Shown here piece after piece: positions 35,029 through 44,963 of a DNA stretch of 64,000 nucleotides. How positions within the stretch are numbered: the stretch's first letter is position 1; every line of letters starts with the position of its first letter. Made by a program: the position numbers and the translations under genes. Source of the stretch: Porphyra umbilicalis (taxonomy: Eukaryota; Rhodophyta; Bangiophyceae; Bangiales; Bangiaceae); NCBI GenBank assembly GCA_002049455.2, contig KV919119.1:1-64000 (forward strand), in the 5' to 3' direction. The notes under the pieces were generated by a model, which was not told the DNA's origin, did no database searches, and was given only the letters and a program-made list of their open reading frames with translations.

Positions 35029-35871
35029 AATCTTCTCCCGTCCCACATGGCCCGCGGCGGACGACGTCGTCCGCGCCGTCGCCGCCCGCCTTGTCGTCTC
35101 CACCGCCATTGAGGCCTGCGACCGTGCGTCCGACGACGCGCGCCATGCTCATCGCGCCACAGCTGGCCGTGCGGGCCCCACGCTCGCGCGCCGCAATGCC
35201 GCTGCACGGGCCGCTCGCCGCGGCGCCGGCGCGTGCGCGACTCGGTTCACAGATGGGGGGGGGGGGCGCTGAGCTCACCTCTACTGGCGAAGGAGGGAGT
35301 CGGCGCTGGCCGGCTGCCGAACTTCGCGTCTCCATCGGGGGGGGACAAACATACCTCGTCCTCGGCGGCCGGGGGCAGCGGGGACGTCGTTAGCCCGGCG
35401 GTGCTGAAGGTCCCTGTCGTCGGCGCGCACCCTCCCGCCCCCCCCCGCCGGCCCCCCCTTACTGCCGGCACCGCAGACAATTGCCGTCTCCCCGTCGTTT
35501 CCACCGACCCCATTGTTGGCGTGGGTGGCGTCAACGCCCGCCTCGGTGGGCGCGCCACTCATCGGCGCGCCGGCGGGGGCGCCCACCAAGGGTGCGCCAC
35601 CTGTGCGGCTGCTGCGGCACGGCGCCAACCCGCCCGCCAACATCGACACGTCGCGCGCCGCGCCGTAATTCTCGCGGCCGCCGCCCTTGACACTCGTCGT
35701 TCCGTCGCCGGCTTCGGCGCCGACGTCGGCGGCTGCTGCGGCAGCAGACATTGAAACCGCGCCGGCGCTTTCGTGTTGCCCACGCCGCCCCCCGCTGCCA
35801 CAGAGATGCCGTCGTCGTCCGACGCGGGGGTGCCGTGGGAACCACATGCATAGTAGGGCAGGGGTCAGTGG

Positions 35872-36495
35872 ATGGGGCCATTGCGCGGTGTAGGTCGCCG
35901 GGGGGGGGGGGACCGCGCGCCAGTCGCCACACTGGCGGGAGCGACCCCCCCGACCACGCTCGGCCGCCGCCCCTACCGCTGGTTCCTGTCCGGGCACCGT
36001 CGCCGCCGGCAGCCGCGGCGTCGGACACTGTCGCCGTCGCTCCCCCCCCCGTTTCCGAAGTGTATCGTGCCGCCGCCTGCACCGCCGGTCGCCCCCACAT
36101 CCGGCTCGTCGACCGAGCCGCCGTCCAAGAGGCGCCGCTGCACCGAAGAGGCCAAGGTCCGCTCTCCGCCCCGCCCCGCCGCTGCGGCCACAGCATGGCA
36201 GCGTGGGGCGCCGCCCGTGGCCTCCAGCGGCAAGCGACGCGCAGCGGATGCGTCCTCGCGGCGCTTAACCGTCTTGCATACGGTGGAGGAGGGGGCCTAC
36301 AACATCGGGCGGGGATCGCCCGCGCCACCGCACCCGCCACCTCGTCACCACCCGACGGTGATGGATGACGCGGGGGATTTGGCGTCGTCGTGTGGCGCCT
36401 TCACGACCGTTTCGGCGCCGGCGCCGGCGCCCGCTGTGCTGGCCGCCGCTGCCATCAGAGGCCGGGGCGATTTTGGACTCCCGCCCGGGTCTTGA
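35872..36495 (+). CDS. Possible exon with a basic nuclear-type motif
   Basis: The frame reads PPAPPVAPTSGSSTEPPSKRRR followed by CTEEAKVRSPP, then SSGKRRAADASSRRLTVLHTVEEGAYNIG and a Pro/Ala-rich tail, and ends at 36495. The KRRR cluster looks like a nuclear localisation signal. An upstream stretch (about 35480-35660) in a plus frame has similar Pro/Ala/Thr composition. I cannot build a gene. It lies tail to tail with the GCR1_C-like ORF. Confidence 0.22.
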   Translation: MGPLRGVGRRGGGDRAPVATLAGATPPTTLGRRPYRWFLSGHRRRRQPRRRTLSPSLPPPFPKCIVPPPAPPVAPTSGSSTEPPSKRRRCTEEAKVRSPPRPAAAATAWQRGAPPVASSGKRRAADASSRRLTVLHTVEEGAYNIGRGSPAPPHPPPRHHPTVMDDAGDLASSCGAFTTVSAPAPAPAVLAAAAIRGRGDFGLPPGS

Positions 36496-37085
36496 GGACG
36501 GCCATCGCGCCCCCACCCTCCCCGACTCATCCGACGGTACTGTCACGCCACCGACTCGCCGGTCCCTCTTCGTCCTGGCCGCCCTGCGGGCGCTGACCGC
36601 ATAGGCAGCCCGCACCCCCCTGCTTGACGGACAGTTGGCCGCCGTCGCCTCGTTGCCGCCGCAGCGCTCGCGGAGAGCCGCGGCGCCGGGCGCCCCGCCC
36701 CGAACCCGCAGCTCCGCTATTGCCCGCCGTCGCTGGCGGGCTGGCCGTCATGCGGCCCCGTTTGCACGCCCACTGTTTGGTGGGCGTGTGCACGCCGCGG
36801 CCCCGACACAGGCGACAACGCCGGCAAGTGGCGGTGATCGCCGTAGCTGCGCGACACCGGGCGGCCAACAACATGAACTCCCCTGACCATCAACGACACG
36901 GAGCCCTCCGCCACCGCCCGGACCGACTTCCAGAGATAGGAGTGGCTGCCGGCAGCGTCCGCGCCGGCGAGGCAAATGCGTTGCACAGCGAAAAAAGGGG
37001 GACCACACCGGCGGGGCCTGAGTCTAAGAAAGGAGTGATGGCGAGCGACTGTTGCACTGGTGACGAGCGAACGAATAAGATATTG

Positions 37086-37877
37086 CTAGCATGTTGTTGT
37101 ATCTGGGCGCCCTCTCTTGGTACCTCGCACACTCTCCCGTCCATTCTCCCGCTCGATTCTAGTCCTAATACTAAAGAGGGTGGGAACCTTCCCGTCAACG
37201 GCGACCTTATAGGACCTCCGAAACTCCTCCCGCCCCATGTCCCGTATCTTTTTAATCACCCTGTTGCCCTTGGAGAGCAGGTTCACCTGCGCCTTGTCCA
37301 GCTGGCCGCCTGCCCCCCGCAGGAAGCCCTCCATGGGCGCGTACCCCTTCCACCCATCTTCCCATGCCAGAACCAAGTCGTCAACCGACTTGAGCCCACG
37401 GGCAACGACCTGGTTGGGCTGTCGGGGGGCACCGTGCAACGCCTCGCCGAGGTCGGAGCCCTTGCCCGAGGCCCCGCCCGTCGCCCGGGTCGCCGCGTGC
37501 CCGCTGCGACCCGTCCCGGCTTGGTCGTCCAAGACCGCCGGAGTGCCCGGCGTCACCGGCCGCTGGCCATCGACCTGGTCATCGGAGGTCGGCGGGGAGG
37601 ACGAGCGCGGGGGGTGCGCGTCGCATGCGCGAGCGGAACGCGAAACCGCGCGCCGCAGCTTCTCCCCCGCCGCGACGGCGTTGCCGAGTACCAGCGCCGC
37701 CAGTTCGTTGAGCCACGGCTCGAGCGGCACGGCATCTGCGGGGGAGAAATTGGAAGCGGACGAAAAAAGGAGTAGGTTGTTGTCGGTGGGTGGGGTGGGT
37801 ACAAAAAAGGCCGCTTGCAGCTGTGCGGCAGGGTGAACGCCGATGTTCTGCTCGACGTAGTCGTCAAACAGCAACAT
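37086..37877 (-). CDS. ORF with a GCR1_C-like DNA-binding region, partner of the recombinase
   Basis: 263 codons from the Met at 37877. The N-terminus (MLLFDDYVEQNIGVHPAAQL) is ordinary; the middle is polar and disordered. Residues about 163-215 (KSVDDLVLAWEDGWKGYAPM...VNLLSKGNRVIKKIRDMG) fit the spacing of the GCR1_C domain: hydrophobic start, W-E/D-G, G-x-P, and a final basic helix with RxxIxxI. In fungal and other Cryptons this domain is fused after the tyrosine recombinase and is thought to bind DNA. Here it is separate and divergent, 522 bp from the recombinase start, so a shared promoter is likely. The assignment is by pattern only. The C-terminus TKRGRPDTTTC is basic. No frame break is visible. 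Confidence 0.5.
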   Translation of the reverse strand: MLLFDDYVEQNIGVHPAAQLQAAFFVPTPPTDNNLLLFSSASNFSPADAVPLEPWLNELAALVLGNAVAAGEKLRRAVSRSARACDAHPPRSSSPPTSDDQVDGQRPVTPGTPAVLDDQAGTGRSGHAATRATGGASGKGSDLGEALHGAPRQPNQVVARGLKSVDDLVLAWEDGWKGYAPMEGFLRGAGGQLDKAQVNLLSKGNRVIKKIRDMGREEFRRSYKVAVDGKVPTLFSIRTRIERENGRESVRGTKRGRPDTTTC

Positions 37878-38399
37878 GATGGGGCAGGTGCTTGGGGAGA
37901 AAGAGGCCGGTGTGGGCGGAAAATAGTGCTGCCGGGGCGGGCGCAGCTGGCGGTTGCTACCAGAATTCGGCAGATGAGCTGGCAGGTGGACGACAGATGC
38001 GCGCCAGTATTTTCAAAGTGCCACGTTGATGTTTTTCACACGTAGCCCCCCTTCCTGTCCTCAAATGGACGAGGAACGGCACATCATCCGCGCGCCGCTG
38101 CCCCTCGGCAGCCGTGGTCACCCCCATCTTCTGCTCAATGGCAGCTCCCCTGTTAACGGACTGTGAGGACAGGACACGCGCTCTCGCGATTGCATGCCCA
38201 GAGGCCCTGTCTGACCAACGGCTGCGCCCCTGTCCCGCAGTCCCGCCAGTTTGCGTCCGGCCGTCGACCTGCACAGGGCCTGTCACTGCTCGGCTGATGC
38301 AGCCTCTTCGGACGAGATCTGGCCACAACCACCTCCCCCTTCTCCCTTCCACTTCTGTCTGCTTCCATTGAGCAGCTGCCCACCCCGCCCCCTCTCATC

Positions 38400-39967
38400 A
38401 TGGCGCCACCTCTGCCCGAGGGGCGCCTGCCGGCAGACGCTGCTATTGACCTCAACGCGATCTCTCGTGGGCTCCTTTCCAGCGCTACCAACACTAAGTA
38501 TGATTCCTGTATCAATCGGAAGCGGGGGTGGGTGGAGTATTGTGAGGCGCGGGACTTGGACCCGCTTGCCGTGAGCGCGGAGACGGGGAAGGACGTGGCC
38601 CGGTTCTTCTACTGAAGGACAGACTCTCTGCTGAAGGGGAAGTCGATGGGCGAGCAGCTCCGTGCGGCGATGCGGGCTCACTTTGCGCCGACGCGTGGCC
38701 TTACCAGCTGGTCTGTTATCACTTCAAGTGTCGAGACGGTTGCCCCCACGTTTTCTGGTAACCCCGCCCTCTCCGACGACATGACGGCCATATACAAGGG
38801 GCATGCCATTACCAGGGCGAGGCGGGGAGAGCTGGAGGTGCGTCGCGTGGACCCGATTGAACCTTGCCACCTTTTGCGCTGCTGGTCGAAGCACTTCGCC
38901 GGGCGCACGCTTGATGGCATTGACACTCGGATGCTGATGGCATACTCCTCAACGTTGCTGTGCGCCAACCTCCTGCTCCGTTATGATGAACTCGTGACGC
39001 TTCGGTACGTTGTTTTTTACTGTCGTTGCCCGCTGTTGTGAAGTCGTACTTGGAACGTGGCTCCACCGGGGAGCCGACTGTCGGGACGCCTTGGGCGTGG
39101 TGTGCAGCGCCATTGACTCGAATTTTCTCGTATGTTTTGATGCATTGCTTCGTTCCCCTCTTTCTCAGTATGGAGCACATGGGTATGAGTACGAATGGTA
39201 TCAAGCTGAGCATCAACAACGCGACGAAGAACTCACTCAAGCGCCGTGTGTATGTCTGCCAGCCGTGGCCAGGCCCCCTTGGTTCCGACCCGAGGTACGT
39301 TGAAACGATTTCGGCATTGTTTTCTCTTTTTGTTTGTCTCTTGTCTTTGTGCTACATGTTAGCTCGGTCACCGGCAGACACTTTGGTCATTGCCATTGGG
39401 TTCGCGACGACTGACAGTGAACGGCTGATCTGCAGTGGCACGCCACAACATCATCTCGCACGGTGTGTGCTGACCACGTCTCGTGGAGGGAGCCGCGGTG
39501 GCAGGGCGTGTTTAAAGCATGAGGGGATGGGAGTAGCAACTCACTTACTCTCTCGTGCTCTCTTCGCTCACCTGCGCAGGCTGGATGCTGGACGCATACT
39601 CCTGTTGTGGTTGAAAGTGCGCGGGGGGAGGCCCGGGCCCATATTCTGCAGACCGCTGCTGCGGAAGGCGAAGGGTAAGGATACAACGGTCTGGGACACA
39701 AACCAGAAAATCGGGTGTGAGGCGCTCGCGACCCTCGCACGAGAGGCGCTGGCTGACTGCGGCATGCTTGACGTCAGCAAGGTAGCGACTCACTCAGGCA
39801 AGCGGACTGGCGTGCAGCTATACGACGCCCTTGGGATGACTGATGCGTGGGTGATGGACAAGGGCGGTTGGGACAGCGCGTCCGCGTTTGTTAACTACAA
39901 GGCACTTTGCAACCGGTTGGAGATGCGCCATCCGTTTTGCAAGCCGCAGGCATGGTCCAGTGTGTGA
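38400..39967 (+). CDS. Crypton-like tyrosine recombinase, three exons
   Basis: Site-specific DNA strand exchange through a tyrosine nucleophile. Exon 1 is 38400-39004, exon 2 39169-39294, exon 3 39580-39967. Both introns (164 and 285 bp) start with GTACGT and end with CAG, and joining them gives DELVTL-R-MEHMGMSTNGIKLSI and GSDPR-LDAGRILLLWLKV without frame loss. An N-terminal SAM-like domain (SSATNTKYDSCINRKRGWVE) precedes the catalytic part. The first Arg is in LLLRYDEL, the box II is THSGKRTGVQLYDALGM, and GGWDSASAFVNYKAL supplies the Tyr. HSxKR rather than HxLR is usual in Crypton-like recombinases of algae and oomycetes. One TGA (38613-38615) interrupts exon 1 in frame between VARFFY and RTDSLLKGKS. 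There is no reverse transcriptase nearby, which argues against a DIRS element. Confidence 0.8.
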
Positions 39968-41519
39968 TGCTATGTGTGTGCTTGTCCTTCATTTTTTCTG
40001 TTCTGTTCTCTTTTGATGTGGTTCGCACTGTCATTCTTTCCAAGTTTCTTTTGCGGTGTGATTGCCCGCGTCCACCCCCAACGCCGCCAGCGGTGGCGGC
40101 GGCGTCGCTGCCACGCCGCGCTGTGGCCATCGAAACAAACGCGCCCAGGAGCGCGTGCCAGGTTGCGCTCGCGGTGGCAGGCGGCGGCATGGCGGCGCGC
40201 GTCGGCACGGCAATCGCCGTCGGCGGGGCCCCGAGGTCGAGTATACGGCCCAATGAAGGCGCCGCACACGCGGTACGCGGCCGCGATGGGGCCGGTGGGG
40301 CCGCAACGCGAGCGGGGATGGAGGTGGAATAGGGGGGGGTGAATAGCGTGACCGTGTGCTGATGCCAGGCGGGGGGCGAGGCAGGGACGGAGGCAGAGCG
40401 GCGGAGGGAATCCTGAAAGAGGGATTCGCCAGAGGCGGACAGGGCGGTGGCAGTGGAACGACCACCGCGGCAACACCACCACCGGTGACATATCCGCCGT
40501 CAGCCGGCAAGAGCGTCATCGCACGACGGCCACCCCTTCACCGCGTCTCTCAGCATCCCCAACTGGAGCCCCACCGACTAACCTCCAGACGAGCTCGCGA
40601 CGAGGGCCACGCCGGGATTCGGCGCGGAAAGGCGGTGAAAAGACGCTGCAGCCCCTACCAGCAAGACGCTGCCCTGCCCCCCGGCCACACCCGGTCCGGG
40701 GCAGCCGCCCGACCCGTCACGCTCCCCGCACCCTGCCGACGCAGCTGTCCGCTCACGTCCGCCTCGCCGTGACCCGCCACCGCTGCCACCGTCACCGCCA
40801 GCTCGAATGCGGACGCGGCGGTGAAGCCCACTGGCAAGCCGCTGCTTTGTAACTGCCGCCCAGCGGCCGGTACTGCCGCCGTCGTGCTGGGCGACGACCC
40901 ACACGTTCGAGCGGAAGTCCACAGCTTCGGTGACCGCCGCCCCCCGCCCCCCCCCAGCTTCATCGTCACTCACGCACGGTCAAAAAAGTTAGGGTACCTG
41001 CTGTGATCTGCCGGGAGCGCCAGCACCGCCGCGACGACCAGCACGGAGCAGGTGGGGCGCATTTGGCGGCATTTGGATTCGCCATCCCCCCCGCCAGCGA
41101 CAGATACGTGGGTGGCAGGCCCGGTGTACAGAAAGAGGGGGCCGCCAGCGGTGGCCGTCACGGCGGGCGAGGAGCCGAGAGACCGGTGGGGGTGGCACGT
41201 AGCCAGCGCCCCTCGTTTTCTGGGTTGTGTCCGTGACGCCAGCGCCGGTCGGGGCAGTGGGGCTGATGGGGAGGCGCTCCTGGTTGGGGCAGCGGCCGGG
41301 TGCGGTACGGCGGGGGGGAGCGGGCGCCGCGGCCGGCGCGGTGTCAACGCCCATCCCCCACCGGCTCGTGTCGGCGGAACAGCGTGGGCTGGATGGGGGG
41401 GCGGAAGGCGGCGTCGTCGAGGGAGCGCAACGACCACAGCGGCAACGCCACAGCAGAGGGAAAGAGATGGCGCACAGACCGAGAACGGCGAGAGAGGGTG
41501 CCGCAATCCCCCCCCTCCC
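39968..41519. other. Region after the recombinase; possible minus-strand secreted-protein exons
   Basis: On the minus strand near 41050 a frame reads MRPTCSVLVVAAVLALPADHS, which looks like a signal peptide, followed by a donor-like GTACCC. Further along the same strand are protein-like pieces (AVDFRSNVWVVAQHDGGSTG, SGLPVGFTAASAFELAVTV and, near 40150, GRILDLGAPPTAIAVPTRAA). They could be exons of one secreted protein, but I cannot define splice sites that connect them. Otherwise nothing is seen. Confidence 0.2.
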
Positions 41520-42430
41520 GTCCCCCCCACGGAGCGCATTGGCGCACCGGTACACCAGGCGAACTGGCGCACCGGTGTACCAGGCTCATGAGAGCACACG
41601 CGCATCGGTGCACCGCGCGCACGGGTGCACCGGCGCACGGGGTGCGCGGTTGCCTGGGGCGCATGGGCGCACTTTCATGCGAGGTGGGGCGCTGGGGAGC
41701 GCGGGGAAACTGGCATCGGCGCTCGGCGGCACCTGCACACGAAGCGCGCAGTGGAAACAGCACGCGGGGCGCACGGGCGCAGCAGTGCACGGGGGGGGGG
41801 CGCGAAGGCGCGAGCGAGGATGCGCGTGGGATCTCGGGGCGCACGCCGCACCGACGCACCGGCGCTTGCAGCCCACAGACACGCCGGCGCGCGGGGCGCT
41901 CGGGGCGCACGGGCGCTTGGGGCGCACTGGCACTCAGGGCGCACCGGCGCACGACGCCCCGTGGAGTGCGGGCGCGCGGGGTGCTCGGGGCGCACCGGCG
42001 CTGGGGGCGCACCGGCGCTTGCGGCGCACCGACACACTGGGCCGGCGCCCGGGACGTCTGGAAACACAGGCGCTTGGGGCGCACCGGCGCACGGTGCCCC
42101 CGGGTGTGCTGGCGCGCGAGGCGCTCGGGGCGCACCCGCGCTTGGGGCGCACCGGCAGTCGGGGCGTAACGGCGCTCGGGAATTCTGGCCGCACCGGCGC
42201 TTGGCGCACACCAGCACATTTCGCCCCCGGGCGCGCGAGGGCGCGAGGCGCTCGGGGCGCACCGGCGCTAGACGCTCACCGGCGTTTCGGGCTTCTGGGC
42301 GCACCCGCGCTCGGGGCGCATCGATGCACGGTGCTCCTGGGCGCACGGGCGCGCGGGAAGCTCGAGGCGCACCGGCGCTGGAATCTCACCGGCGCTCGGG
42401 GCGCACCGGCGCACGGGGCAGCAGCCGGTG
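41520..42430. repeat. GCGCACCGGCGC minisatellite
   Basis: About 0.9 kb of imperfect repeats made of GGGGCGCACCGGCGC-type units with variable spacers. All frames stay open but read only Gly, Ala, Arg, His and Thr. It adjoins the inner side of the right inverted-repeat region. Confidence 0.85.
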
Positions 42431-42820
42431 CCCTCCTACCCCCCCCAGCCTCATGCTGATCACGCCCATCCACCCCCCCACTCGGGGTGGTGACAACAGC
42501 CGACAGCACAACGAGCGGAAAGGAGGGTCAGGACGGAGTGGACGGCCGACGGGACGTGGTAGGCCAACGGGAGGTGGGCGGCGGCGGTAATTGAGCGGCC
42601 GGCGACGGCGGCGGCCGGCCGGCCGGCAGGACACGGCCGGTAGTAGGAGGAGGGTAAGCCCGGGAGGGCGGCGGCGGAAGGTGGGCGTATGGCGACGGCG
42701 GTAGGCGGCCGACCGTCGCGACGTTGCCGGTGGCAGAGCGAACGTGTCCACGGCACGTTTCCCGCGGCGGCGCGTGCGAGGCCCGCGGCGGCACGGCGGC
42801 GGCGGAGCGTGGGAAGGGGC

Positions 42821-43529
42821 GGCAGTTGGGCGCCAGAGACAGGCAGCTGGGCAGGGGCAGGTACGAGGCAGCGGCACTTGGGCGGCGGGGCAGGCGCACG
42901 ACGACGGCAGACGGCTGGCAGAGGCAGAAAGGCGGGGGCGGCAGGAGGGACGCCGACGGGAGGTGGAAGTGGCCACGGGTGGGCGACAGCGGCAGGTGGG
43001 ATGCAGGGGCAGGTCGGCGGCGGCGGCTGGCCGCCGGCCGTCAGGCGGCCGACCGGCCGGGGAGAGCGTCCATCACCCGCTGGCTGCCCGTTGGCGGGTG
43101 GGCGCATGGGGGGGCTGGACCCCCAGCGCGGGTGGGCGCGCATTGCGCGGGCGACCTGGTGCCTCGACGTCCAAGATGGGTGTGCGGGCGGGGCCGGCGG
43201 GGCGGGGCGGGCGAAGCAGGGCGGGCGGCGCGGGGCGACCAGCGCCTGATCGAACCCCATACTGTCAGCCTGGCCGGCGATTGCACGCTGCAATTTGATT
43301 GGGCCGCTGAGAGAGAGAAAGAGAATAGCGTGTGTTCGTCTCGAAGGAGAGAAAAACGAGATTCCTCGCCGCAGCGGTGCGGCATGCAAAAAACGGTTAA
43401 GAAAAAAAGACTGAGCGTATTTTTCTGCTGGTACTGCATATATTGTTTTTCTACGAGCGCATCCCTGTACTCAATGCCATGTTCGAAACGGTCTGGCGGG
43501 GATGTGCATTTCGCGCGCTCGGCGCCTAC
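42821..43529 (-). repeat. Right 709-bp inverted repeat
   Basis: Exact-length inverted partner of 31716-32424. Read on the minus strand it starts at 43529 with GTAGGCGCC and ends at 42821. The only difference noted is CCCACCTGCC against CCCAGCTGCC near the inner end. Such identity over 709 bases implies a recent event or gene conversion. Confidence 0.92.
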
Positions 43530-44412
43530 CACGCCGGATGCAATGCACGGATGGGGAGAGCAGGTGGAGGATTACAGAAGTGTCGGTGAGGGGGCCGACA
43601 GAGTTGGAGGTTGCTGGCTGTGTGGTGGGGGTGCGTCGTCAGTTGCATGATCACCTTGGACCCACCGCTACGTGACGCATGCGGCTCCCTATCCCACTGT
43701 GCGACCCGCTCCCCACATCCCCACTCTTCCCACATCACCTGCATCACGCCCAGTCCGAACCCTTCCTCCACGTAGACTGCTTCTTGGTCCTTCTCCACTA
43801 CTTGCACCAATGTGAAAGACCTGCAGGGGAGGCCCCTCTATGGCTGGTGACGGTGGCGGCACTCCAGCATGTCCACTTGGAGGACGTGCGGGGGGGGGCG
43901 CCGCCGCCGCCGTCGCCGCCGCCTCCATCACCCCCCGCCCGCTATGAAGAGGCAGCTGCGCCTGCCTCGAGGCAGGCATCCGCCCCCCATAAAAGCAATG
44001 CGTCGTGCCCCCGCTGGGCCCGGCACCGCGGCCGCCACGATGAGTCGCCCACCCGAGTCCATCTGAGTCCTAGCCGCGTCGCCACGGGATGCGAGCGAGC
44101 TCGTGGCGGCAAGGGCTGCCGCGAGTGCCACCCTAGAAGCGCGGGGTTGGGGGTCACAACATGAGTGGCGAGTAAAGACGCAAAGCGCATGGTGACATCT
44201 AGGGTGAGTAGGCGCGTCGACGGAGGCCGAAGAGGAAACTGCAGAGCGGCATGCCGGGGGAGAATGCGCCGACGAAAAAAGAAAACATCGATTGATGCGC
44301 GGGGATACCGGGGGAGACAAGGTCGTCGGCGCAATTTTCCATACCGGCAGGGGAGGGTGCGACCATCGGCGGCAGCCTGGGCGCGGGGGTGAGTGGGACA
44401 GCGGGTGGGTCA
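43530..44412. other. Spacer with weak minus-strand coding-like stretch
   Basis: A minus-strand frame near 43810-43630 reads LVQVVEKDQEAVYVEEGFGL followed by a Trp/Glu-rich segment, which looks more like protein than its surroundings. It has no recognised domain and is short. Nothing else is supported. Confidence 0.25.
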
Positions 44413-44462
44413 GTGAGTGGGGCAGCGGGTGGGTCAGCTGACCCACCCGATGCCCCACTCAC
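44413..44462. repeat. 50-bp near-perfect palindrome
   Basis: GTGAGTGGGGCAGCGGGTGG then GTCA meets its inverted copy around CAGCTG with a single mismatch. A diverged direct copy of the left half precedes it (44390-44412). It can form a strong hairpin; function unknown. Confidence 0.9.
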
Positions 44463-44749
44463 CCTCACTGCAGTGGGTGGGGTGTACAGTGTGCCCAAAG
44501 AGACGGACAGGCGCGGTCGTGACAGATGCGTGTCAACTCACCGTTGCTGTCGTCCTCGGTACTCAAGTGCCGACTTGATTTCGAGAAATTGGGTTGGAGG
44601 GCTTTGTACCGATGTACGGTCAACTAGCCAAGTCAATCGGCATATATTAGCTGGTCCCCTCACTCTTAGCTAATCGGATCGCGGGGACTGAGGGGAGTGC
44701 GATTTTTGGCCATCTGGGGCACCTGTCGATCCCCTCAGGCCGAGTGGGT

Positions 44750-44950
44750 ACTGCTTCCAGAGACGCTTCTGATGCATCCAAAAAGTCGGTGGGAAATGCT
44801 CGACTGCAAAAGTATGAAAGTGAAAACATGGTTTGCACGAGAAAAACGCTCCACAGAGGCGTTTACGAGGGGTCGTTCAAGTTCTGAACAAGCAATTTGA
44901 GCCTGAACCGGTCTCGTGGTGGATCCAGCAACGAGGTGCACTGCGTAGTC
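44750..44950 (-). repeat. Copy of the dispersed repeat seen at 28725-28960
   Basis: Read on the minus strand, this stretch aligns with 28725-28960: the GGATCC-centred motif, then GACCCCTCGTAA, CTCTGTGGAGCGT, CGACTTTTTGGA and CATCAGAAGCGTCTCTG. It ends just before the Harbinger MITE. Confidence 0.75.
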
Positions 44951-44963
44951 TCCCTCCTACTCA

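Larger units (their letters stand above)
31716..43529. mobile_element. 11.8-kb segment bounded by 709-bp inverted repeats; candidate composite element with a tyrosine recombinase
   Basis: The outer 709 bases at each end (31716-32424 and 42821-43529) are inverted copies that differ at only about one base that I can find. Between them lie GC-rich low-complexity DNA (32.4-36.6 kb), a minus-strand ORF with a GCR1_C-like region, a plus-strand three-exon tyrosine recombinase and a GCGCACCGGCGC minisatellite. Cryptons encode exactly this pair of activities (recombinase plus GCR1_C), though usually in one protein and without terminal inverted repeats. I see no convincing target duplication: the flanks are ...GGCGAC and CACGCC.... 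The alternative is two recent, unrelated insertions of a 709-bp repeat in opposite orientation around an older Crypton. Confidence 0.45.

Noticed and set aside
38400-39967. DIRS-type retroelement
   Set aside because: The recombinase could fit, but no reverse transcriptase or RNase H lies near it.
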